A stretch of DNA of 64,000 bases from Microtetraspora sp. NBRC 16547 (GCF_030268965.1 NZ_BSSE01000014.1:99042-163041), one strand, 5' to 3'; shown: positions 51,944-60,569, counted from the first letter of the stretch. Notes: generated from the sequence alone by a model not told the origin. Numbers and translations: made by a program.

Positions 51944-52156
51944 TCAGCGCATTGCGCTCATGGCGCGTTCGATCTTCTCGCTCGGATACGGCGTCGTCCT
52001 ACTGGTGCCGAACAGGTCCCAGTAGAAGTCGTTCATGATCGCCGCCACGGGTGCGTACCGGCGGATCACCGCGGCCACAGCCGGTGGAGCACCGGCGAGG
52101 TCCGCGCCGTCCGCGCACGCGCGAATGTACTCGTTGCGATGCGCCGGTCCCCCGTT
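51944..52156 (-). pseudogene. C-terminal fragment of kinase-like protein, paralogue of 9246-10379
   Basis: The minus strand reads RNEYIRACADGADLAGAPPA, VAAVIRRYAPVAAIMNDFYW, DLFGTSRTTPYPSEKIERAM and stop, about 70 codons. This corresponds to the last part of the intact gene at 9246-10379 (NEYIRACAAG, RRYAPVAAVMNDFYWDLFG, TPYPAEKIN) with roughly 80 percent identity by eye. The kinase catalytic part is missing. It abuts, head to head, a HIT fragment. Confidence 0.75.
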
Positions 52157-52186
52157 CTGCGGCGCCCCGCATCCCTGGGCAGCCAG

Positions 52187-52366
52187 CAGGGCAACACTCA
52201 CCTGCACTGGCACATCGCTCCCCTGCCTCCCGGCACTCCTTACGAGCAGCAGCAGTACCACGCTCTGATGACTGGGAACGGAGTGATCCCCTGGTCAGCG
52301 CGGCAGGCCCTCGATCTTGCCGCCCGTCTCCGCGCGGCCCTGGCCAGGATCGGCGAAGACAAGTGA
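52187..52366 (+). pseudogene. HIT-family (histidine triad) C-terminal fragment
   Basis: The frame reads QGNTHLHWHIAPLPPGTPYE, QQQYHALMTGNGVIPWSARQ, ALDLAARLRAALARIGEDK and stop. THLHWHIAPLP is the histidine triad (HxHxH) of HIT nucleotide hydrolases. The N-terminal half is absent, the sequence before the match being unrelated. It starts 30 bases after the end of the antisense kinase fragment. Confidence 0.65.
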
Positions 52367-52583
52367 CGCCTGGCAGGCTGTTTCCCGTTGGCGTCGGGGC
52401 CATTTTGTTGAGGAATCCGTAATTCTGGGGACCACATTGCGGGGACGGCCGTCTTGACGGGCGGGGGGAATGTCAACCGACCTGCACGTCACGGATCCGG
52501 CTGCGGGGAAACTTCAGTGGGGAACTCTGTTCCTGGGGGCGCGGGCCATTCTCGTAGCCGGAAACCTGCATCTGACCAATGAT

Positions 52584-52597
52584 TATATTTTCGGATC
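52584..52597 (+). promoter_or_regulatory. Candidate -10 box for a leaderless iminopeptidase message
   Basis: TATATT at 52584-52589, in an AT-rich patch, ends eight bases before ATG 52598, and there is no ribosome site between. This spacing is typical of leaderless transcription. No good -35 is seen. Confidence 0.4.
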
Positions 52598-53563
52598 ATG
52601 TACTCCCCCATCGAGCCCTACGACCGCGGGCGCCTGGACACCGGCGACGGCCATCTCATCTACTGGGAGGTCTGCGGCAACCCAGAGGGCAAGCCCGCGG
52701 TCGTCGTCCACGGCGGCCCCGGCTCAGGCTGCACACCAGGCCAGCGCCGTGGTTTCGACCCGGCCCGCTACCGCATCATCCTGTTCGACCAGCGCAACTG
52801 CGGGCGAAGCCTGCCCCATGCGAGCGACCCGGAAGTTGATCTGTCGGCTAACACCACACACCATCTTGTCGCCGACATGGAGCGGCTGCGCGAACATCTC
52901 CATGTCGACCGATGGCTGCTCTACGGCGGGTCGTGGGGCTCCACGCTTATGCTCGCCTATGCCGAGGCGCACCCCGAGCGGGTGTCGGAGATGGTCATCA
53001 CCGGCGTCACCATGACCCGCCGCTCCGAGATCGACTGGCTCTCTCGCGGTGTCGGCCGGTTCTTTCCCGAACAATGGCAGCGCTTCCGCGCGGGGGTTCC
53101 TGAGGACCAGCGCGATGGCGATCTGCTGGCCGCCTACGCGCGTCTCATGTCCGACCCCGACCCTGCCGTGCGGGCCAAGGCGGCTCACGACTGGACGGCC
53201 TGGGAGGACGCGGTGATCTCTTTGGAGGTCAACGGCAAGCCGAACGCCTACAGTGACCGGCCGCCCGCTGATCTGCAGGCCTTTGTCAGGATCTGCGCGC
53301 ACTACTTTTCGAACGCCGCCTGGCTGGAGGAGGGCGTCCTGCTGCGCAACGCGCACAAGCTGGCCGGCATCCCCGGCGTGCTCGTCCATGGGCGCTTCGA
53401 CCTGGGTGGGCCGCTGGAGACCGCCTGGCAGCTGGCCCAGGCTTGGCCTGATGCGCGCCTCGTCGTTGTGGACGACTCAGGGCACACCGGCAGTGACACC
53501 ATGCGCAAGGAAATCCGCGCCGCCCTGGACGGCTTCGCCGGCCCCCAGTCGTGCATTGATTGA
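52598..53563 (+). CDS. pip: Prolyl aminopeptidase (proline iminopeptidase)
   Basis: 321 residues. Alpha/beta hydrolase of peptidase family S33: YDRGRLDTGDGHLIYWEVCG, oxyanion region HGGPGSG (38-44), DQRNCGRS (64-71), nucleophile elbow GGSWGS with Ser112, acid Asp in HGRFDLG and His in DSGHTGSD. It releases N-terminal proline from peptides in the cytoplasm. The length is the usual one. ATG 52598 has no ribosome site but follows a -10-like TATATT, so a leaderless message is likely. Alone, flanked by gene debris on both sides. Confidence 0.93.
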   Translation: MYSPIEPYDRGRLDTGDGHLIYWEVCGNPEGKPAVVVHGGPGSGCTPGQRRGFDPARYRIILFDQRNCGRSLPHASDPEVDLSANTTHHLVADMERLREHLHVDRWLLYGGSWGSTLMLAYAEAHPERVSEMVITGVTMTRRSEIDWLSRGVGRFFPEQWQRFRAGVPEDQRDGDLLAAYARLMSDPDPAVRAKAAHDWTAWEDAVISLEVNGKPNAYSDRPPADLQAFVRICAHYFSNAAWLEEGVLLRNAHKLAGIPGVLVHGRFDLGGPLETAWQLAQAWPDARLVVVDDSGHTGSDTMRKEIRAALDGFAGPQSCID

Positions 53564-53566
53564 CCA

Positions 53567-53692
53567 GGACAGTGGGTCGTCGCCACCGGCGGCTCGGCCA
53601 CCGAGGACGGCGTCACGCTGTACGTGCACGGAGGCGGGCTTCGAGCACACCCAGCCGACGCTGGAGCCCCTCATGGCCCATCGGCGCACATC
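53567..53692 (+). pseudogene. Alpha/beta-hydrolase fragment with frameshift
   Basis: The frame reads QWVVATGGSATEDGVTLYVH and GGG, then one extra base shifts it to FEHTQPTLEPLMAHR. GVTLYVHGGGF is the oxyanion motif of hormone-sensitive-lipase-like hydrolases. Only about 40 codons remain, with neither end. Confidence 0.5.
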
Positions 53693-53830
53693 GAGCGGCA
53701 GCCACTCGACACCCGCGGTCTCTCCTGGTCGGGTCAGGTAGGTCGCGGCCACCTCATGCCTGGCCGCCGAACACTGCCGAGCGAGTTCGCCGCCGAGAAA
53801 ACCGCTGCCGCCGATGATTAGGAATCTCAT
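53693..53830 (-). pseudogene. NAD(P)-binding epimerase/SDR N-terminal fragment
   Basis: ATG 53830 starts MRFLIIGGSGFLGGELARQC, then HEVAATYLTRPGETAGVEWL and PLDVRR, the Rossmann-fold start (GxxGFLG) of sugar epimerases or dTDP-4-dehydrorhamnose reductases. After about 46 codons the frame runs antisense into the hydrolase fragment, so the rest was lost. The two fragments meet tail to tail. Confidence 0.6.
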
Positions 53831-53971
53831 GGCCGCTCACCAGAGTTGATCAGTAGGTCTGTCCAGGTCAACGACCGTCACCGCACTTCCCCGCCCCGGA
53901 CAACGTGGTCCGGGCGTCCATGGTCAGGTGAGTCGAGGTATCCCCCGACGCCGGCCGCGTCCCGAGCAGGT

Positions 53972-54763
53972 TCAGCTCTTCCGAGCCTCGATGAGGAAGC
54001 GCTGCGAGTAGGCCACGAAGGGGCCGTGACGCTCGAGGAAATCGTGGAGCTCGGCCAGGCGGTCGCGGTACGCGTCGACGGTGAAGTCCGGGACGATCCA
54101 GATCACCTTGCGGAGGAAGTGGACCACCGCCGCGATGTCGTAGAACTCCATTCGGAGTGCTTCCTGACGAAGGTCGACGACCTCCAGACCCGCCGCCTCC
54201 GCGCTGAAAGTCGCCTCCATCGGGGTCGCCCCGGCTGTGGTCGCCAGCGGCCCCAAAGACGGGTGGACCGAAGCGTCCTGAGCTTCCTGCGCCCCCATCA
54301 TGAACTCGGTCAGCTCGCGCACCGAGCCCGAGCCCACCTGCTGCGAGAGATACGTGCCATTCGGACGCAGCACCCGGCGGACCTCGTCCCAGCGGGTGAT
54401 CACCGGATGACGGCTGACCACCAGGTCGAAGTGGTCCGACGGGAACGGCAGGTCGGCCTCGTCGTCGACCTCGACGACCGTGGCGTCGAACTTGGCCAGG
54501 TTGCGCCGGGCGATCCCGACGTTCGGCTGCCACGATTCCGTCGCCGCTAAAACCGGTGGGGCCGCCGGAACCGAGGCCAGCACCTCTCCCCCGCCGGTCT
54601 GGATGTCGAGCGCCGCCTCGGCCTTGGCTATCCGGTCCGCGAGCAGCTTCGCGTAACCCCAGGACGGACGTTCTTCAATCGCGCGGCCGGTGAACCAAGA
54701 GAAGTCCCAGCCCTTGGTGGGGACGGATTCGCCTTCAGCGACAAGGTCTTCAAATCGGGACAC
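53972..54763 (-). CDS. SAM-dependent methyltransferase
   Basis: 263 residues. Class I methyltransferase: ALDIQTGGGEVLASVP (SAM loop, usually DxGxGxG), ATVVEVDDEADLPFPSDHFD, LVVSRHPVITRWDEVRRVLR and PNGTYLSQQVGSGSVRELTE. This resembles the group of small actinomycete methyltransferases acting on quinones or small molecules. Substrate not identified. ATG 54763 lies in front of 300 bases of debris. A lone gene. Confidence 0.85.
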   Translation of the reverse strand: MSRFEDLVAEGESVPTKGWDFSWFTGRAIEERPSWGYAKLLADRIAKAEAALDIQTGGGEVLASVPAAPPVLAATESWQPNVGIARRNLAKFDATVVEVDDEADLPFPSDHFDLVVSRHPVITRWDEVRRVLRPNGTYLSQQVGSGSVRELTEFMMGAQEAQDASVHPSLGPLATTAGATPMEATFSAEAAGLEVVDLRQEALRMEFYDIAAVVHFLRKVIWIVPDFTVDAYRDRLAELHDFLERHGPFVAYSQRFLIEARKS

Positions 54764-54979
54764 CGAGCGATGATGGCAGAGGCTGGAGACCCCCGCACCG
54801 CGATTACGACGCCAGGTGGCATGCCGGCGCCCCGCTCGCGATCCCCCTTCCGTCTTGACCTGATGGCCCGGAGCTCCGCGACCGTGAGCGGGCCGAGTGG
54901 CTCAACGGAGAAGACCGGCGCGCCCTCAGCCCGCTGTTTGTCTACGTCATGCTTCATCCACGGTGAAGATCATGCTGCG

Positions 54980-55073
54980 TACCGCGGTGAATTCCTGGAG
55001 GCATGCCGCGTCGGCGGTCGAACGCCTCAGGATCGGTCGGTGTCTCGTACAGGGCGAGAAAGCGAACAGTCAT
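54980..55073 (-). pseudogene. EthD-family protein N-terminal stub
   Basis: ATG 55073 overlaps the stop of the sigma-DHFR chimera (ATGA). It reads [20 protein letters not shown] and then changes to unrelated residues before a stop. This is the normal start of EthD-like proteins (MTVRFLxLYExPxDPxAFDxHY). Only 20 residues remain. The rest of 54764-54980 shows no recognisable gene. Confidence 0.55.
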
Positions 55074-55870
55074 CGTGCCGCCCTCCCGTACCGGGCGAGG
55101 ACGGCGGCGCCCACCCGCTCGGCCGACAGGCACTCCAGGTAGGTGGGTGACCCGCCTGCGGGGAAGAGCCGCTCGCCGGTGCCGAGGATCGTGGGGAACG
55201 TCAGCAGCCGGTATTCGTCGATCAGGTCCTCGGCCATCAGCGCGCGCACGACGCTCAGGCTTCCAGTGATGATCACGTCACGCTGCTCGCGTTTGACGAC
55301 GTCGACGAGGTCGCCGTCGATGACCGTGGAGTTCGCCCACGCCGAGGTGTCGGTCACCGTACGGGAGGCGACCAGCTTCGGCATGACGGCCGGGACCGTG
55401 GTGCCGAGCTGGACGGCCACCTCGGCGGCGCTGAACTCCAATACCTCACGGAGCACGAGCACCGCCCGCTGCCGCGGAGGCAGGATCTGCATCGCCGCCA
55501 CCAGCGCGAGCCGCATGTCGGCCCGCGTCCCGGTGTCGAACCGCGCGTCGGGAAACGGCTGGAGCCAGGGAACGTCGAGGGCCGGTGTGAGCGGTGCCCC
55601 GGGGTCGTGGCTGGGCGCGCCCAACCCCGACGGCAACGGCCGCCGCGCACGCCCCTCCAGCGCGGTCAAGCAGACGTTCGTGGCGATCCGATACAGCCAG
55701 GTCCGGGTGGACGCGCGCGTGTGGTCGTACCGGTCCCGGGCCTTCCAGGCCCGCAGCATCGTCTCCTGCACCAGGTCCTCGGCCTCGTGGAACGAGCCGA
55801 CCATCCGGTAGCAGTACGCCACCAGCTCACCCCGGTAAGGCTCGAGATCCACGGGCCCATCATGGCGCAC
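55070..55870 (-). CDS. Chimera: truncated ECF sigma factor joined in frame to half a dihydrofolate-reductase-like domain
   Basis: 266 residues in one frame. Residues 1-165 are an ECF sigma factor: [40 protein letters not shown] (region 2) and [20 protein letters not shown] (start of region 4). Region 4 breaks off in its recognition helix, and residues from about 168 on are the second half of a RibD-C/DHFR-like reductase: [60 protein letters not shown]. Neither part is complete. The gene overlaps an EthD stub downstream. It probably arose by deletion between neighbouring genes; the product may be inert, although the promoter and start of the sigma gene are kept. Confidence 0.7.
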   Translation of the reverse strand: MRHDGPVDLEPYRGELVAYCYRMVGSFHEAEDLVQETMLRAWKARDRYDHTRASTRTWLYRIATNVCLTALEGRARRPLPSGLGAPSHDPGAPLTPALDVPWLQPFPDARFDTGTRADMRLALVAAMQILPPRQRAVLVLREVLEFSAAEVAVQLGTTVPAVMPKLVASRTVTDTSAWANSTVIDGDLVDVVKREQRDVIITGSLSVVRALMAEDLIDEYRLLTFPTILGTGERLFPAGGSPTYLECLSAERVGAAVLARYGRAAR

Positions 55871-56116
55871 ACGGCGTTCCGCACGCCGGGCGAGGTGGCT
55901 GCCCTCCCGGCACGCCCGCGACGACGGCGGTCGATGCCGCGAGGTGGACGCCGGCTTCTCGTGCCGCGTCAGGCGACGTTCGCCCTGTCGACCACCTCGC
56001 GGAGCCGTTGGTCGGCAGTGTCCACCCGTACCCGCTCGGCCGTGCCGAACAGTCTGGATCGCACGCGCCGGCCGGGACGGCTCCCGGTCGGCGCGCCAGG
56101 CACCCGCGATCTCGTG

Positions 56117-56845
56117 TCAGCTCAGATGCCGGACGAAGAACCTCAGTGAGCTGTCCACTTCACACGACGGCACATCCCCGTGCTTGCCGGGGTTGGCATG
56201 CAGCGTCTTCTGAGCCGAGGCCAGGGCGTCGAACAAGGCCAGGCTCTGGTCTCGCGGCACCATCTGGTCGTCCCACTGGACCAGGAACTGCACCGGCACG
56301 GTGATCCGCGCGGCGTCTTCGGCCAGCCCGTGCACGCCGAGCAGGCCCAGCATCGCGGCGCGGATCCGGGGCTCCGCGGCGATGAGCGGGATGCCGAGCC
56401 CGCAGCCCATCGACATGCCGCAGTAGCCCACCGGACCGACACCGACCTGGTCGAGGCGCTGGACCGCGGTCAGGACCGCCTGCCAGTCCGCGACGGCCTG
56501 ACCGGCCAGATAGCTGTGCACGCCGGCGACCAGCGCGCTCGGATTCTCACCGGCGGCCATGCCGGCCCGCATCTCGGCCGCGATCCGGCCGAACTCCTCG
56601 TCCCTGGGGCGGTCGCCGTGGTTGGGCGCGTCGATCGCGACGACAGCGAAACCCTCGGCAGCGTAGCGACGCGCGCGGGACACGACGCCGGGGGCCGTCT
56701 TGTGCTGCCCGCCGCCGTGGCCCAGCAGAATCAGGGGACGAGTACCGCGGGCGTCTTCCGGCGTCCACAGCACGCCGGGGATCTCGTCGAGGGTGAAGAA
56801 CTGCTCGGTGACGCCGTTCGACGACGTCTGGGAGGTGAAGCGCAT
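56117..56845 (-). CDS. Alpha/beta hydrolase (dienelactone-hydrolase-like)
   Basis: 242 residues. PLILLGHGGGQHKTAPGVVS holds the oxyanion loop, VAIDAPNHGDRPRDEEFGRI follows, then the nucleophile elbow GYCGMSMGCGLG with Ser, the acid in LVQWDDQMVPRDQSLAL and the His in NPGKHGDVPS. A cytosolic esterase or lactonase of unknown substrate. Start ATG 56845 fits the family; codons upstream in frame are unconvincing. A lone gene. 55871-56116 contains no recognised gene. Confidence 0.85.
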   Translation of the reverse strand: MRFTSQTSSNGVTEQFFTLDEIPGVLWTPEDARGTRPLILLGHGGGQHKTAPGVVSRARRYAAEGFAVVAIDAPNHGDRPRDEEFGRIAAEMRAGMAAGENPSALVAGVHSYLAGQAVADWQAVLTAVQRLDQVGVGPVGYCGMSMGCGLGIPLIAAEPRIRAAMLGLLGVHGLAEDAARITVPVQFLVQWDDQMVPRDQSLALFDALASAQKTLHANPGKHGDVPSCEVDSSLRFFVRHLS

Positions 56846-57266
56846 CAGCGTTTCAAGCCTTTCGGGATGCCTTGCGCGGGCGCTCCCTAGGCCATGCAAA
56901 GGAGGGAGCCCCGACCTGTCGCAGTGTTGATCGGTCTCACCTCCTTGAATTCGCAGTGGTGCACGGCGACGCCGAAGGTATCACAAAGATCATCACTCGC
57001 GGTTCGTCGGGGCGAACGTTGCCTGACGCGGCATCGTGGCGAAGGCGCTGGAGCCGCCGCACTGGACGGGCCGCGAAGCTCGCCGGTTCCGCCAGAGCCG
57101 CATCGGCCTGTAGATGGTCACCGGGCCGCTCACGACCGCGACCGATCCCGGTCCAGATAGGCGTTGAACTCGGCGAGCAGGGCGGCCATCGCCACGGCGA
57201 ACCCGCGCCGGTGATCGTCGACCGTCAGCGAATCGGCCGTTCCGCGTCGATCACCGCTCGGTCCTG
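56846..57266. other. Intergenic debris
   Basis: About 420 bases without an intact gene. On the minus strand, 57130-57232 reads LTVDDHRRGFAVAMAALLAE, FNAYLDRDRSRS and stop with good codon bias, probably the end of an unidentified gene. Nothing else recognised. Confidence 0.35.
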
Positions 57267-57500
57267 GCGTAGGCGGTATCGGCGCTCCACCGCGCCGCGT
57301 ACGCGCCGCTCGTCGGCGACCTCGAGGATGCCTCCGGCGGCGAGCGGGTGGCGGGCACGCCCGGGTTCACCATGTCGGACGAGTACGTTCCGCACGCGGT
57401 GGCCGCCGTCCGCCTGCTCCAAGCTCAGCCGGCGGTGGATCCGGGGCGGGTCTTCGTTGTCGGTCACAGCATGGGAGGCAAGGTGGCGCACCACGTCGAC
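57267..57500 (+). pseudogene. Alpha/beta-hydrolase internal fragment
   Basis: The plus strand reads AAYAPLVGDLEDASGGERVA, GTPGFTMSDEYVPHAVAAVR, LLQAQPAVDPGRVFVVGHSM and GGKVA, containing the nucleophile elbow GHSMGG of a hydrolase of the dienelactone type. It lacks a start and everything after the elbow except a few residues. A relic with both ends gone. Confidence 0.55.
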
Positions 57501-57619
57501 GCGGCCGACGTCGCCGAGTGGTCGGCTTCGCGGGGCGGCCCGGCGGCGGGGGCGGCCCCGGGTGCCCGTAGGCTCGAGGCATCCCCTCCCCTGCCGCGTG
57601 TGTGAAAGGTGATGCCCCC

Positions 57620-57949
57620 ATGCCCTCCGCGTTCCGCCTGTTCCGTGCCGTCGCGATCGCCGAGGCGTTCTCCTGGGCGGGCCTGCTCGTCGGCATGTTC
57701 TTCAAGTACGTGGTGGTCGGCAACGAGATCGGCGTGCGGATCTTCGGGCCGATCCACGGCGTGCTGTTCGTGCTCTACGCGCTCGCCGTGCTGTCCGCCG
57801 CGCGTTCGGGGCAGTGGAGCCGCGGCACCGTGGTGCTCGGGCTGGCGTGCGCGGTGCCGCCGTTCGTCACGGTGTGGTTCGAGCGGCGGATGACCCGGCG
57901 CCTGGAGCCGGCCGCCCCGCTGGCGGCCGCCCACGCGGAATCGGCCTGA
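57620..57949 (+). CDS. DUF3817 family membrane protein
   Basis: 109 residues. Three membrane segments (about 15-35, 45-68, 75-95) with FRAVAIAEAFSWAGLLVGMF, FGPIHGVLFVLYALAVLSAA and TVVLGLACAVPPFVTVWFER. This fits DUF3817, small actinomycete membrane proteins of unknown role. ATG 57620 follows AAAGGTGA; an earlier GTG at 57602 is less likely. A lone gene, convergent with the GNAT gene. Confidence 0.85.
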   Translation: MPSAFRLFRAVAIAEAFSWAGLLVGMFFKYVVVGNEIGVRIFGPIHGVLFVLYALAVLSAARSGQWSRGTVVLGLACAVPPFVTVWFERRMTRRLEPAAPLAAAHAESA

Positions 57950-57965
57950 CCGCGCCGCCACCTCT

Positions 57966-58472
57966 TCAGGTCGAGCGGACGAACACCGCGATGGTCGCCC
58001 CAGGTTCGGTCAGGCGCTGCCAGCCGAGCCGTTCGTAGAACTTGATCGCGTCATGCGCCGTCAGCAGCCAGCAATCGGGCGCGCCCTCGCAGAGAAGGTC
58101 GAGAATGCGGCCCGCCAGTCCTTGTCCGCGGGCGTGCGGGCTGACCGCGAGCTCGTCCACCTCCAACGCCCCCACCAGCCGCTTCACCGCTTGCTCGCCG
58201 ACCTCCGCACGCACCCGGTCGTAGGCGCGACCTGCGGGGAAGGGGTCTTGCGTCGGCCATGCCGTGCCGAATCCTGCGGGGTTGCCGTCGTGCGCGGCAA
58301 GCACCGCTGTGAATCCCGGGCGATGTGCGTCCGTGACCAGCCGGTTGGCGAAGCCGGCCGTGCCGTGCTCGTCCTCGTACCAGGGTGGGCCGCTGAACGA
58401 GAGGCTGTAGATCTCGATGAGTTCGGCGGCGCGGACGAGCGTTTCTTCGCCGGTGAGCCGTTCAAGCTTCAT
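57966..58472 (-). CDS. GNAT-family N-acetyltransferase
   Basis: 168 residues. GNAT pattern: LEVDELAVSPHARGQGLAGR holds strand 4 and the acetyl-CoA loop (Q/R-x-x-G-x-A/G), and DCWLLTAHDAIKFYERLGWQ the later Tyr region. N-terminal part ELIEIYSLSFSGPPWYEDEH. Acyl acceptor unknown. ATG 58472 is chosen by the family N-terminus; the frame is open upstream. A lone gene. Confidence 0.88.
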   Translation of the reverse strand: MKLERLTGEETLVRAAELIEIYSLSFSGPPWYEDEHGTAGFANRLVTDAHRPGFTAVLAAHDGNPAGFGTAWPTQDPFPAGRAYDRVRAEVGEQAVKRLVGALEVDELAVSPHARGQGLAGRILDLLCEGAPDCWLLTAHDAIKFYERLGWQRLTEPGATIAVFVRST

Positions 58473-58609
58473 GTGCTGACCTTCGCTGGTAGGGCCTGGG
58501 CGGCGGAGGGGGCCATGCGCATGGCGTTTCAGGGCCCGGTGGCTGCGCGCAGACGCGCGATGGGCAGGAGCATACTTCGAAGGTCGACCTTGCAAGCCCA
58601 GCATTCCTA
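58473..58609. other. Intergenic
   Basis: Region upstream of the GNAT gene; no gene. No convincing promoter boxes were found. Confidence 0.3.
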
Positions 58610-58700
58610 ATGCGGCGGGCGGCGCTGCCAGACGGCGAGGTCTGGTGCGCGGAGGTGAAGTGGGACGGGGCCCGCGCGGTGGCCTACGCCTCGACGATCG
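58610..58700 (+). pseudogene. ATP-dependent DNA ligase fragment around the active-site lysine
   Basis: The frame reads RRAALPDGEVWCAEVKWDGA and RAVAYA, then unrelated sequence. EVKWDGAR is the nucleotidyl-transfer motif (KxDGxR) of ATP-dependent DNA ligases of the LigD type, usually preceded by LPxDDGxWAYEVKWDGVR. About 25 residues remain. Confidence 0.6.
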
Positions 58701-58866
58701 CCTTCGCCGGCAAGCCGGGAACCCCCCGTACGAGGTCCCTCCTGGGCCCAGCCTTCGATCCGAAAGCTACTGACGGGTTACTTGTCACCTCGTTCGCTGC
58801 TCGTTAACGGCACCCCAAAGTCCGTGAAACGCTTATCCACCCGCAGGTGCGCTCGCCGCTGCCGGA

Positions 58867-58898
58867 CTGCTGAACTGCTGAACTGCTGAACTGCTGAA
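58867..58898. repeat. Four tandem copies of CTGCTGAA
   Basis: The 8-bp unit CTGCTGAA occurs four times without change, in a non-coding stretch between the ligase fragment and the MFS gene. It is a simple slipped-strand repeat, possibly variable in length. Nothing else was recognised in 58701-58948. Confidence 0.9.
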
Positions 58899-58948
58899 CG
58901 AGCGCCGTACCTGGAAGAACGCCACATATGGCCAGGACCCGGGTGCGC

Positions 58949-60385
58949 TCATTCGGCGGTCAGAGGCTTGGCGATGTGTTCGAGCGGCTGCTGTTCCGCT
59001 CGTACGCCGAAGGCGAGTTCGGCGATGCCGCCGAGGGCCATGGCGGCGGCGCCGATGAGGAAGCCGACGGCGACGAGGGTCGTATTGCCGGTGGCGATGA
59101 ATCCGCCGAACAGCAGCGGTCCGGTGATGCCGCCGATTCCGGTGCCGACGGCGTAGAACAGGGCGATCGCCAGCGCCCTCGTCTCCATCGGGAAGATCTC
59201 GCTGACGGTGAGGTAGGCCGAACTGGCCCCCGCCGATGCCACGAAGAATGTGAGGGCGACCAGAGCGACGAAGGACACGGCGGTCAGGTCGCCGTCCATG
59301 AGCAGCAGCGCGAGCACCACGGCGAGCGCGGCCGAGCCGAGGTAGGTCCCGGAGATCATCGGTACGCGTCCGACGGTGTCGAAGAGCCGTCCGAGCAGCA
59401 GCGGCCCGAGGAAGTTCCCGAACGCGAAGACCACCATGAAGTACGGCACCGCGCCGGAGGCGACGCCGAAGAAGGTGTGCAGGATCGTGCCGAGGTCGAA
59501 GGTGACGGCGTTGTAGAGGAACGCCTGCCCGATGAACAGGGCCAGCCCCAGGATCGTCCGGCGAGGGTAGCGCTTGATCGCGACCTCGGCGATCTCGCGG
59601 AAGGGTATCGCCCGGCGCTGCCGTACGGTGATGCTCCCGTAGGGTGGGGCGAGCTCGCGGCCGGTCTCCGCGCGGACGCCGGCCTCGATCGTGCCGACGA
59701 TGTGGTCGGCTTCCTTCTCCCGGCCGTGGATGAACAGCCAGCGGGGGCTTTCGGGCACGTGCCGCCGTACGACCATGATGCCGATGCCGAGCATGCCGCC
59801 GAGGCCGAAGGCGAGCCGCCAGCCGATGTCGGTGGGTAACAGGCTGGACAGCAGCACCAGGGCGGCGGCGCTGCCGAGCGCCGATCCGGCCCAGAAGCTG
59901 CCGTTGATGGTGAGGTCGACCTGGCCGCGGTTGCGTGCCGGGATGAGCTCGTCGATGGCCGAGTTGATCGCGGCGTACTCTCCTCCGATGCCCATGCCGG
60001 TGAGGAAGCGGAACAGGAACAGGTACCAGGGGGCGAAGGAGAAGGCGGTGGCGACGGTCGCGACGACGTACAGCGCGAGCGTGATCATGAAGAGTTTCTT
60101 GCGTCCGTAGCGGTCGGTGAGCTGTCCGAAGACCAGGGCGCCGACGCAGGCTCCGGCCACGTAGACGGCGGCGGCGGTGCCGATGTCGGCGGCGGTCAGG
60201 TCGATGCCGCTGCCCGGTTCTGTCATGCGGGGTGCGATGGTGCCGACGATGGTCACCTCGATGCCGTCGAGGATCCAGACGGTTCCCAGGCCGATGACGA
60301 TCCGCCAGTGGAAGCGCGACCAGGGCAGCCGGTCCAGGCGGGCGGGGATGCCGGTGCGGACGACCTTGAGCTGCTCGGCTCCCAT
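58949..60385 (-). CDS. MFS transporter (sugar-porter/metabolite:H+ symporter type)
   Basis: 478 residues, twelve membrane helices. Motif A between helices 2 and 3 reads GQLTDRYGRKKLF; PESPRWLFIHGREKEA at the central loop is the sugar-porter hallmark; helix 4-5 reads RFLTGMGIGGEYAAINSAID. The IGGEYAA pattern is typical of the metabolite:H+ symporter (MHS)/sugar transporter families. Substrate unknown. ATG 60385 follows AGGGGAG. Divergent from the recombinase gene with a 184-base gap. Confidence 0.9.
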   Translation of the reverse strand: MGAEQLKVVRTGIPARLDRLPWSRFHWRIVIGLGTVWILDGIEVTIVGTIAPRMTEPGSGIDLTAADIGTAAAVYVAGACVGALVFGQLTDRYGRKKLFMITLALYVVATVATAFSFAPWYLFLFRFLTGMGIGGEYAAINSAIDELIPARNRGQVDLTINGSFWAGSALGSAAALVLLSSLLPTDIGWRLAFGLGGMLGIGIMVVRRHVPESPRWLFIHGREKEADHIVGTIEAGVRAETGRELAPPYGSITVRQRRAIPFREIAEVAIKRYPRRTILGLALFIGQAFLYNAVTFDLGTILHTFFGVASGAVPYFMVVFAFGNFLGPLLLGRLFDTVGRVPMISGTYLGSAALAVVLALLLMDGDLTAVSFVALVALTFFVASAGASSAYLTVSEIFPMETRALAIALFYAVGTGIGGITGPLLFGGFIATGNTTLVAVGFLIGAAAMALGGIAELAFGVRAEQQPLEHIAKPLTAE

Positions 60386-60569
60386 CGGCACCGCTCCCCT
60401 GCTCAGCCCGTGCTCTTTCCGTGGCCGTGGCCGTGTCCTCCCGGCGTTCGGCGGGTGCCGGAAGGCGTATCTCTCAGCCTCTTCGCCGGGCCGGGCGGGC
60501 GCATCCCTCGATCGGGTAGTCGTACGGGCGGCCGCGCGGATGTCGGTGGGGCCGGATACGGTGTGGATC

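Noticed and set aside
54850..54956. Possible third Tn3 transposase relic (EWLNGEDRRALSPLF)
   Set aside because: Resembles the DRRxLSPLFW stretch of Tn3 transposases, but the match is only about 15 residues and the following residues disagree.
60386..60569. Attachment site for the tyrosine recombinase
   Set aside because: No direct repeat or tRNA end was found around the gene, so an integrated element cannot be delimited.
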